From Malachius bipustulatus (taxonomy: Eukaryota > Arthropoda > Insecta > Coleoptera > Melyridae), in assembly GCA_910589415.1 (NCBI GenBank), contig OU342632.1, forward strand, positions 19,223,507-19,287,506: a stretch of 64,000 nt of DNA, read 5' to 3'. Positions 22,912-33,558 of the stretch are shown piece by piece (position 1 is the first letter of the stretch; each line of letters begins with the position of its first letter). The translations under genes and the position numbers were made by a program. The notes under the pieces are model-generated. The model saw nothing but the letters and a program-made list of their open reading frames with translations. It was not told where the DNA came from and did not search any database.

Positions 22912-23450
22912 ATGCTAGAAGTAGAGATAGCTCAGATAATAGAGAGGACAGAAATACATGAGAAGGGAAAGGATATTTTTCATTCCCCTGTAGCACAAGT
23001 GGGGAGAAACATACTTCTACTTACATCACAGAGGCTTTCACAGGACAGGGTGTTTACAAGCTACCTACATAGAAAAAGGAAGAGTATCAATGGGAAATGC
23101 TGGTACATATTGTGAAAACACCCTTTTTGAGTGCTATCTGTGGTATGCTCAAAGGCAAATGGCCAACTGTAAATGGGGAGAAGTTTTGACACCTGGAAAT
23201 ATTGAGGAAATGATAACAAGGTGTGAATGAGATTGGAGAACCTTGGCAAGGATGGTAAGAAGCGTCATGATGGGAAAGAAAAAAGATAAGAGCACGGAAC
23301 ACAGAATAAGGAGTGTTTCTTGAAGTAATGGCATATCATGCAATCCCGAGAGATACTTGGAAGAAAGGGATTTTAGTGGGTAGACCAGTCCTAGAGGGAG
23401 TCCCCTTCCTCTAAGAGTCCCACAGTAGCCCGCGGGAGAGGAACCACTCA
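22912..23450 (+). pseudogene. LINE ORF2 C-terminal fragment (R1-like)
   Basis: One frame reads LTSQRLSQDRVFTSYLHRK...GKCWY. After a frameshift near 23110 it continues NTLFECYLWYAQRQMA...GEVLTPGNIEEMI...WRTLARMVRSVMMGKKK. This order (an SYL/Cys-containing finger region, LFEC, LTPxN, W..A...V..VM..KK) is typical of the C-terminal end of R1-clade non-LTR retrotransposon proteins. Stops follow. No RT domain is present, so only a 3' fragment remains. Confidence 0.6.
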
Positions 23451-23952
23451 CGAGGTCTTCATAAAGAATTTTACCCTCTAGAAAGAGTAGAGTCTAATTT
23501 TTCTAATACTAAGAAAGTACCCAGGTCAGTTGTAAGTAGGTACCTCAATCAATATCATGACTTTAAAAAATGGGTAAAAAGAATACAACTGAAGAATTTA
23601 TCTTACAAACTTTAATGATTTTCATTCAAGTATATATTGCTGTTGTAAGTTTTTAACCTTAGTGTCACCATATAAAAAAAATAAATTAAACTAGATAGAT
23701 GCACAGCTTTGATTTGTTATAGGTACTTATTAAGAATAAGAGATACTTAAGAATTAAAAGTATAAATAATGCGTAGTTATCAATCATTTTGCATTTTACC
23801 ACGTTATACAAAAGTTCTTTGGAGTAGGTATAGTTAACAACGATACAATGAACCGTCCATCGAGCTTCCCATACATTTGATCCAACTAGAATTACGAATA
23901 TTGAACACAGATGTTAAGAAGGTAGCGCATCGGGACCGTGCGGATCGTGTCC
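23451..23952. other. 3' flank of the F-box gene
   Basis: Lies downstream of the minus-strand FBXL20-like gene and probably holds its 3'UTR. No clear minus-strand polyadenylation signal could be singled out and no other gene is visible. Confidence 0.4.
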
Positions 23953-25578
23953 TCACAGAATAATACAGCACCTGCAGTATCGTTGGCGGGAACCGGCAGC
24001 CGACTGTGGAGGTGTCACGGGTGCGAAATACGCGTGCACTTTGATGTTGGGCAGATGGTTCTGCAAGCAAGCAAAAGCTACAACTACGAAATATCCCGTT
24101 ACAGAATAAAAGCGACCTCTTACTCTTAATCTCTTGATGCCTGCTCTGGTTATCAGCTGACAATCGTACAATTCGACCCTTTGCAAATTATGGCACGTGG
24201 TGAGATGTTCGAGAGAAGCGTCGGTGATTAAAGGACAATTATCTAATTCTAGTACAGTCAGGTTTTCGGCGGCACAAGGTGACATTGACAGGTGTCTTAT
24301 GCCGCCGTCCGTTATTAGTTCACAGTGCGATAAAGTCTGTAATAATTATATTAATCGTTACAGTGTCAATGTCGGTGTTGGTAATTTATTCACACTTACC
24401 AAATATTCAATTCTAGGACATCCCATGGCTAGGTTTATTAAAGTAGCATCAGTTATAAGCACACACTCGTCTAGATCCATTTTTTCCAAATAACGACAGC
24501 TCTGAAACCGTCAAAATAAGTATCTTCATGAAAACATTTATTATTACTGAAAGATCTTACCCTGGCTAAAGCTTGAAATGCGGTGTCGGTGAATTGCGAA
24601 CAGCCAGCGACTTCCAATGTCGACAATAAAGGACACTGTTGTGCTAAGGCTATTAGTGATGAGTCGGTGAGATATGAACATTGAGATACACATAGGTAGT
24701 GCAATTTGGAGCACTTTTCAGCTAACGATTGGACCGCTTCGTCTCGAATATTCTAAAATATTACTTACTGGTTAAAAATGATGCTTGATGATACATTCTA
24801 AATACAGAACTATCACTTACACTACAGCCAAGTAAATTAACAATTTCCAATTGCTGACAAAACCTAGACAGACAAATAACAGCACGCGATGTGATTTGCT
24901 TGCAACCTCTACTAATAAAAGACTTTAGTCTGGGGCAACCCCTGGCCAGGGCTTCGACCCCGTTTTCGGTAATATTACCGCACCAGCTAATGTTGATATG
25001 AATAAGATTCGGACAGCCGTCGCTCAGCGCCTTCAGAGAACAATCCGTGATGGCGGCGCAGCTGTCCAGGTTCAGCTTTTGCAACATGGGACAGTGGCGA
25101 GAGAGTGAAGTGCACGTGATGTCTGTTAATCGCTTGCAATCGTTCAGATTGAGATCCTCGATGTTGGGGCAGAGCTGGGCAAGTGTTTTCATTGAGCTAT
25201 CGGCGACAGACTGGCATCCTCTCAAAGAGAGCTGTCTCAAAAAACCGCCGCATCTCCTCGATATGTTTTCTATAATTGGAACCTGTAAGTAATAATTGCA
25301 ATCAATAAGTACTAGAAAATAAATTGATTAAATTAAATTACCTCTACGTCTTTTTGGAATTCAAAAAGGTCTATTCGTTGCCAATTTGAGCCGTCAAGCG
25401 CTAATATGTTCCACAGCTTTGAAACCTGAGCACATCTACACAATGATACTACGTCTAAGTAAGAAAAAATTCTCAACAGCAGCTCCTTCGGGAGTTTTTT
25501 ATTTATCAAGGCGTCTTCTTCAGCAAATACTTTCGTCAGCTGGAAACATACTTTCGATACTATCGTGTCAGCAAACAT
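23953..25578 (-). CDS. Fbxl20: F-box/LRR protein, FBXL2/FBXL20 orthologue
   Basis: Six coding exons on the minus strand: 25578-25342, 25282-24821, 24752-24561, 24501-24400, 24336-24124 and 24060-23953. All splice sites are GT-AG, all introns are phase 0 and only 59-68 bp. The product is 437 residues (human FBXL20 is about 436). An F-box spans about residues 28-72 (LPKELLLRIFSYLDVVSLCRCAQVS). It is followed by tandem Cys-containing leucine-rich repeats (e.g. LSLRGCQSVADSSM, LNLNDCKRLTDITC, LDLDNCPLITDASL-like) to about 395. A conserved tail NIKVHAYFAPVTPP precedes the terminal CCIIL. The C-terminal CIIL is a CaaX box, predicted to be geranylgeranylated and to bring the protein to membranes. 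Known role of the family: substrate receptor of an SCF (Skp1-Cullin1-F-box) E3 ubiquitin ligase. Intact. The last intron is a multiple of three without stops (see findings). Confidence 0.95.
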
Positions 25579-26064
25579 AATAATTTAGACAGGCTTTGGA
25601 AAAAAAAATCATGTCTGAGATTCAATAAAAAGGAAAAATGCAACACGAAATAATTATTCTCACTGATTTTAGCAAGATTTTGTAATTATTAATAGGGGTA
25701 GATGAAAATGGCTGAAATAGCCATTATCAAATGGCTCAAAATGGCTATTTCAGCCCTTTTTATCTTCATCTGACAAATTTACACTAAAAAACATAATTAA
25801 ATAAAAAAATAAAACAGGAGAGATAAAAAACGAGTTCATGTGAATATACCCATTTTATAAGGTCTTGCAGATTAGACCAAAAGTGTTTCAACAAGTAAGT
25901 ACATACAGCACTGTCACGCACCCTACAAATATGCCACTTTGTGAGCTAAAAGACATATACACGCAAGAGTAGTTATTCCAAAGAATATTTAAATTTTTTA
26001 CGAGTTTTCTTATACAGTTAACCATTACAGTCCAGTCGATGACCTTTTTCCGAATTAATTTGGC
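25579..26064. other. 5' flank of the F-box gene
   Basis: Presumably contains the 5'UTR and promoter of the minus-strand FBXL20-like gene. A short local palindrome near 25705-25770 ('gaaaatggctgaaatagcca' / 'tggctatttcagccctttt') is visible. No TATA box stands out. Confidence 0.4.
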
Positions 26065-28135
26065 CCAACAGCACCGATTTGCACAAAAATTTGGATTTAT
26101 GTTCTACTTACTTTCCTCTACTTCAAAATTGACCCTGTGCCGGGTGTTTCTTTTACACTGGGGGTTGATACCGATGCCACCCCTTCTCCGGGATGAAAAA
26201 TGTTCTAGAAATTTTTTTCTGAACATCGATTTTCAACTTATTCACGAGTGAAAGTGTCAATTTTTCCATGAAATAACACACATTTTCTCAGACGGATTTT
26301 CGCGAATAACTCAAAAAGGAAGTATTTTATCGAAAAAATCATTCCTAGTAAAATAGTAGCTTATAAAAAACCAAAAAGAACGGTGGGTTTATGGTGTCTG
26401 TAGGCCCAATACAAACTGAATAAAAGCTTGTTGAAGGTTGGTTTTTATTCGTCAAACGCCAAAATTGAAAGTTTAAACGTGAAGTTACCAAAAAGGCAAT
26501 GCATTTTTTGGGAAAACTCATAGATTTGTAGTTCTTGAACAAAAAAAAACTGTTGTTTATGTTTTATATATAAAAGTCCCTAACATCAAAACTAAACAAG
26601 TTATGGTGAAAATAATGTTAGTCCCTATTTCTTCGACATCAAAAGAAAAGTGAAAATCACCCCTTAATTACCACCCCAATTGAAAATATTCATTACCACT
26701 ATACTTACCACTTTATTTTGACCGGTTTACAGTGCCTATTTTTTAAAGGGTTTGAGCTGAAAGGGGCTTGAACAAGTTACAATTTAAATGGTTATATATT
26801 ACTCAAATTTTATCCTACAGAGGGAAGAAAAGAAAATTTTCAGAAAAGCAAAACCTAGGATTTTGTACCGGGTGTCCCAACACTAGTGTCCACCCCTAAA
26901 TCGAGCTTAATTTTAAATATAAAAAATTGAAACTTTGAGGATTTGTGCACTTGGTATAGGACCACGGAATGGCATAATTAGTTTCATTAAAAAACATTTT
27001 CAATATCTTTTTAATAATCACCTTTTTCATGAGTCCATACTACGACACTGTCCAGTGCAGGTTCAGTGTGCCGGCTAGCCCAGCAAGAGCCGTCCTTCTA
27101 TTTATTTGGGACTTATTTACTTTGTCATAAAACTTATTGCACCTACCGTTTTCAGATTATATTGATTATATTGTTCAGATTATATTGTCTACCTGTCATT
27201 GCTATATAATTATATTTTATTTAATTAAAGTCTTATAATTAGTTTTTTCACATTTATTTCAAGCGATATTGATTTTATTACTCGATTTCTACGTAATATG
27301 TATTGAAAAAAAATCAATTTTTTTTCGACAATTTACCACCATCTTACAGTTTTTTATCGCTGGCGCCCGAACTAATTTTTTTTTAATGAAACTGATTATG
27401 CCATTCCGTGGTCCTATATCAAGTACACAAATCTTCAAAGTTTCAATTTTTTATCTTTAAAATTAAGCTCTATTTAGGGGGTGGACACTAGTGTTGGGAC
27501 ACCCGGTACTTTACAAATTTGCGTGTCATTAATTTTTTGAAGTTATTTTGGAAAAAAGGCATTTTTTTGCGAAATCGCTAAATACTCTTTTTACTTCAAG
27601 TTCAATTTTTTTTTCAAACTAACCAATTTAAACCGGTAAAACTTCTGGAGCATGTTACAAGAAGCATAGTGAATTGTAAAGTAGTAACGATTATATTAAA
27701 TTGCAGTGGGATTTAGGGGGTGATTTTCACTTTTTTTTTATTAAATGCATTGTTTATTGGTAACTTCACATTTAAACCTTCAATTTTACCTTTGATGAAT
27801 AAGAACTAATTACTCCGTTTGTATTGGGCCTACAGACACCATAAACCCACCTTTCTTTTAGTTTTTTTATAAGTCCCATTTTTACTGAGAATGATTTTAT
27901 TAAGAAAAAATCACTTTTTGAGTTATTCACAAAAAACATCTGAAAAAGTGGGTTTATCGCTTAAAAAAACTCACGAATAATCAGAAAAACTTTATAGGAC
28001 AAAGGTTGCTTAGAATTAATCAATTTATCCTATCCCGGAGAAGGGGTGGCATCGGCATCCACCCCCAGGGTAAAAGCAGCCTCCCCCCAAAAAAATTTGC
28101 AATTTTTGTGCAAATCGATGCTGTTTGGAAAAACT
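26065..28135. mobile_element. 2-kb imperfect palindrome, probable long-TIR element
   Basis: Arms of about 0.8-0.95 kb (26065-27010 and 27365-28135) match in inverted order. Mirrored landmarks are 'gatttgcacaaaaatt', 'gccaccccttctccggg', 'gtgggtttatggtgtctgta', 'ccgggtgtcccaacactagt' and 'ccacggaatggcataat'. The spacer is about 350 bp and has no transposase. Outer ends are not sharply defined. Probably a non-autonomous foldback or long-TIR DNA transposon. Confidence 0.65.
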
Positions 28136-30030
28136 ACAGAGTATCACCGTATTTGGCTTCGATTCAACTTTTATTATTGTATACAGGGTTGTTGTTTCTG
28201 CACACAACCGACAATTTTATAGGTTACAAAGCGCACGTTTCTCATTCAATAACAAAAGAACATCTTCACATGACATGAACATTGATTTAATAAACTTTAA
28301 AAAAAAGATAGCGGAAATGGACATGTTTATGTTATGATTGTTTTATGGGTTCCATTTATTTTTTTAAATCCATAATAATTATAAATTAATGAGACAAACC
28401 TGTTGTTTTACCGTGTCGACTGCCATTTTAAAAATACCTCTTCTGACGATTATTGTACACTGCTCGTTTCTGCTCATTCACCAATAGCTGGTCTAATATA
28501 ATTCTACAACTAAATCATTATTTTTCTATAATTTGGTTATTTTGCGGTGCCCTGGAAAGTAAAAACAAAATCAACAACAAGGTAATTATAACAATCTTAT
28601 AAGGTAACAACAAACAACAAACAAGTGTTTTTAATACTATGGATGAGTAGTACAGCATATCATTTTTATAGCAGTCACAACTTATTTTAAGCGCAAAAAA
28701 ATGAACTGTTTTTTTTTTTGTAATAAGAAAATTCAAGTGAAAATGTAAAAACATTATTTGTGAAACTCAACAAAATTTTAATGTGTGCATAATTCTACTG
28801 ACGATCAAAGAAATCGTCAGTTACATCAAACAGAAAGACAGAGTGTGGTGTTGGACCCCCACAGAATCACAAAACTGTTACTTGGAAAGAGATTTTTTCA
28901 AAACTGGGTGATTACTGATTAATCAATCAATTTTTTCCTATATTATCATGTTTTGATTGCAAATTTATTGATTACAAAAAATGTCTAAAAAATTTAAATG
29001 TTTTTACAGCAAATAATTAGCTACCTACTACATGGAATGGTAAGTCATTAAAAAAATACGAAAAAGACAGTTGGGTTCATAATTTGAAGAAATGAAGTAT
29101 TTCGTTAAACAGCCAACAACTGAAACTGAAATCAGAATGCCCCAGTGCCTCAAAATTTCGTTATCCAAACAAAAAAAATATGTTTCATTATCCCCAATTT
29201 CAAGTTCAACAAAATAAATTAAGGAACTGAAGGGTTGTTTAGGTTTCTTACAGGATTTTAAACCGGAATCAATTTGGCTTCAGTAAAATAAAGTCTTGAT
29301 TTTGACCAAATGACTAAATGAAAATGACTAAAAGTTCATTGAACAAAATAATATATTTACCCGATATACACCAAAAAAAATAAATACCTGGGTATTTTGT
29401 ATTTTACATCACTAACATTGGTACAAGTATTGATTGTCCGTTAACAAATTAATTTAAAATACTTTTTTTATTAAATAAAATTTAATTTTGTTGCAAAAAT
29501 TAAAAACTAAACAGTATCAAGGGAAACACGATAAAAAAATCAAGGTTTGAGCGACTACATCTATCAGTTTGTATCAAAAAACCCGAGAAAAAACCTATTT
29601 TTATCCCACCATTTTGAAGGAAATTTAATCTACTTGCTTTTTTATGAAGCAATGCCTATTTCTATCTCTGCTTAGAAAAAAGTTATACACAAAAAACTGA
29701 AAAAAATTTTTATTAAATATTTTTACACTTTTTTTTCTATTCAAACTATTTCAATCGAAACGCGTACTATCTGCACAAAATTCCCTATTAACCATATCTG
29801 AATAATGCTTCGTTTTCGAGATAGGTACAATCAAAAAATTGAAAAGGGTGTAGTTTCACCCCTTTGGGTGTCTTTGGTACTTTTTCAAAAATTTTGCCGC
29901 ATCTAAATTTCACAGCCCCGGGTTATCCCCCCCCTAAATCCACCACTTAATGACCTGACCTGACCTATCTGTGCATTTTTGGAAAGGAGCAAAATTCAAA
30001 TTGCATATTGTGGGTAGGTAGGTGTAGGTA
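28136..30030. other. intergenic, nothing recognised
   Basis: Very AT-rich. No gene, RNA or bounded repeat could be supported. Confidence 0.5.
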
Positions 30031-30286
30031 TGGTTTGTCCACTGATCCTGACTATAAACAACTTGATTAAATGCTATTTAATTCGTATTTATTAATTACT
30101 AATTATTACAATTGTATGAATCGAATTAATTATTGTATTATAATAATTATATTAATTAATAATAAATACTATAATTATTATATAAATCAATTCTTATAAT
30201 TGTACGAATTAAATCTCATAAAATCAAATCGTTTATAGTCAGAATCAGTGTGGAATCCCACCGGACAACACTCACTGGACAAACCA
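30031..30286. mobile_element. AT-rich MITE, about 256 bp
   Basis: Ends TGGTTTGTCCACTGA...CTGACTATAAAC and the mirrored GTTTATAGTCAG...ACTGGACAAACCA form inverted repeats; the right arm carries about 25 extra bases. The interior is almost pure A/T. Flanking TA/TAT on both sides may be the target site. Confidence 0.55.
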
Positions 30287-32648
30287 TATTATATCAAGAT
30301 CGAGAAGAGTAATAAATGGAGTGAATTGATTTTTCCCTCATTCTTATATTAACTTGCCCCGCAATCCACAAAGTGCAATTTTAATTTCAAGTCCTCTCAA
30401 AAATGCACACCTGTAAAGTGTTGATGTTACTAATTTGGCTTTAGTAAAATAAACAGCTATACAAGGAATATATTTTTGCTGTATTCTGACAAATTCCATC
30501 ATTTTTGTAGCAAATTTGACTCAGTGAAGTGGCACCTTTAAATTAAATGCAAATAAAAAAAATGCAAACAGCAGATTTGTTCATTAAGTTTGTCCACCCT
30601 TCAAAATAAAAAAGGATTAAATAATAAAATGAATATGAACATTTATTCATTACTTTAATTTTCAAACCCACTTCACTGAGCTGATTTTGACAGTTTCACA
30701 AAGACCATGTCAGGTATAAATTGTAACTGTCACGTAATATGACATTTAGTCTTGTTACATTTGACATTTTACTTCATGGACTAACTATTCTGCTATCAAA
30801 ACTTTAGGGAAATATTTACAAAAAATATTTGAACTAGGAACAGATACAGAAGGAACTTGAAACTGAGAATTCATTGATTGCAGTGTGATCAATGATCATT
30901 ATTGTAATTATTACAATGAAATATAAAAAAAACATTAAAAATAATGGCTGATGCTGATGACAAAATTGATTGTCATATATAGACTGTCAAATATTGATTG
31001 TCATAATCATAATAGACTGTCAAACTGATATGGTGATAACAAAGGCAGCGACTTGATTTACATTTTTGAATTTTGAATGCCAAAATATGGTAATCCAATT
31101 TATGTCATGGCATGCAAATTATTTTTAGTTTTTAAAGCTTTGCCAAAAAAAATAAAAAGGTAATTTATTTAATTTTTAGGTGAGTACCTATTTATTTATG
31201 TAACCAAAAGGTTCTGATTACTGTCTTAGAGATAAGGATTAAGTAAAAATCCCATTACAATTAGAACTATACATACTGGAAAAATGAAAACTAACAATAT
31301 AAAAGCTACTCAGTGGATTTGAATACCTAATAGGAATGTCAACAATCTCAGAAAGTAATCAATGTTATTTGTAAAGTTAGCTGGCTTAGATCTAAATATA
31401 GATTTTCAATAACATAACAAAGAAAATATTTTCCCTGCTTTTTCATTAAACTGCGTAGCAGAACTAGCCGATTTCCCTTTGTCTTTTCATCTATTTGTCC
31501 CAATGACTAACCGTACATTTTACTCAATTCAATGACCTTTGGGGAACATTTCATTTAATACGTAGGTACCTATACGAAAAAAACCGTGAACCCACATGCA
31601 TGCAATTCCGCGAATATCAAATACGATTTTGTAAACAGACAGAGCATTGATACGACTGTTTCAATGAAATTTCAACCCCGTCCTCGCATTATTTGAACAT
31701 TATAAAAATAGCCGTGCAAATTCGAAGACGCGTAGATATATTGCAAAAAAAAAATGATAGAAAGGTCAGTAAACGGCGGACATATTTAAACCAATAGTTT
31801 TCCATACCAGTATCACAAAGACGTTTGAAATGGAAAGAAAGATGCGCCGAGTAAAGCACCACCAAAAATTGCTCCGTCAATAGGATCAGTATCACGGAAA
31901 AGCAACATCAATTATTAACAACATGCTTTAACTTTTAGAAAAAACCAGTAACTCTTTTTCATGTGCTTTCATCTTCCGATGAACTATGAACACAATCACA
32001 ATACACAAAAACAAAACTTGGGGGATTCGGATTGAACTCTATTTATTTCTATTATTATGACACTTTGCACAATCAGCTGCTTTCCTTCAAAATCAAAAGT
32101 GACTTGTGGCTGCGTTCCTTTACCTTCGTTGAACAATAGACGCCATCAGTGTGACGTCACTAGGCTGGGCTAAGCGTAAACGGCCCTGAACGAGCGTCTT
32201 ATAATTTTAGAATCCGGTCCATTTTTTATGGGTTGTATTTGAGGGTGCCGAGGTTGCCAAATTTCAATCCGTTCGATGCAACTTTCAGATACTAGACTTT
32301 TTCCGAAAAATCCCGAAATTACAGAAAAATAACACTTCCCGGGAACCGTTCTCGATCATTTTCATAAGGCTTCGTGGTATCTTGCGACAAAATCAGGGTC
32401 TCGGAGCTTTTTTGCTTTGACTGATTACGACGACAGAAATAAAAAAAATTATATCTCTGCTCCTTGACTTTGGTGTACACCTACAAAACATTTCTACTGG
32501 TCGAAATTACATCCAATCAATTTGTAATAACGTCAATGTTAATTAAAATTTCGAACTGATTGTAGAATGTCGCAAGTATGTGGAATATCCACACCTCTAC
32601 ATTCAAGCGCATCTAGTGTCAAGCCCCTCCAGAAGGTCCATTCCATTA
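30287..32648. other. intergenic, nothing recognised
   Basis: No supported gene. A CpG-containing patch near 32100-32170 with 'gtgacgtcac' (CRE-like) could be regulatory but nothing ties it to a transcript. Confidence 0.45.
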
Positions 32649-33255
32649 GGGAACCTGTACTACCGACACTGACGCTTACTAGGGTAGCGCATTCTTATTC
32701 TCACAAAAAGTTAGGAAAAAGTTGGGAATGTCAAAATTTCACTTCAAAAACGTCAGATTTTCCATGTACGTACAACTGTCTCAAAATTCACATAATTTGT
32801 TATTAAGTCCGCGTATTTTTCCTGAAAGTTTGGCAAGTAGGTTTTATTACATCTTGATGAATCTTATTTTTAAGGATCAGTATGGAGGGTCTTATACGGG
32901 TACTAAGATCACACTGCCGTTCGTATGTCTACCAAGACGCTTATTCTCAGTAACTACGTTAAATAATATCGAGTTAAAAATTATACCCAATACTAACGTC
33001 TACATGCAGCTTCGTAGATCCTATCAACCTGTAATATGTTTTTAATACCCACTGAAAGAGGATGCCTGGATTTCTATTCCTGTTATTATTTTGTTTAATT
33101 TTTCAAATTTAGCTTTTTTCCACTTGATACCTACGCCTGTGACCAAATGTGTCAAAAACATGACATCCGGCTGTTCAAATATAACCGTGTTAAGTAAACG
33201 TCAACGAGTGAATGCGTTACCCTAGTAAGCGTTAGTGTCGGTAATGCAGGTTCCC
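32649..33255. mobile_element. 607-bp TA-flanked MITE, TIR shared with two mini-palindromes
   Basis: Terminal inverted repeats of about 46 bp start GGGAACCTGTACTACCGA and extend to 'ctagggtagcgcattc'. TA borders both ends (32647-32648, 33256-33257). The interior has short chance ORFs but no transposase. It ends about 300 bp upstream of the APLF-like start codon. Confidence 0.8.
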
Positions 33256-33558
33256 TATATTCCATCTGTTTGGAAGGTATAGTCTCTCCTTTAGTTTTAT
33301 ATTAAAAAGTTCTACGGCTTGGGCTTGGACCAATGTTGGACGCATAGACGCTTACTTGACATTTTGATTTGACAACTTACAACTTCAACTTTTTTTTCTA
33401 GTTTGTTTGGTTCTTTTGGTTTATTTTATGTTTCATGTAATTCATGTTTCATTACTGTTTGTTAATTCTTGTTTACTTTACTGTATAAATAATTTAGCAA
33501 CAACAGTAATAATAACTAAAATTTTGCGAAGTGAAGTAGATAGTTTTCAAGCGCAATA

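Noticed and set aside
24197..24493. 98-codon plus-strand ORF over the F-box gene
   Set aside because: Antisense to FBXL20 exons 4-5 whose reading frame matches the family end to end.
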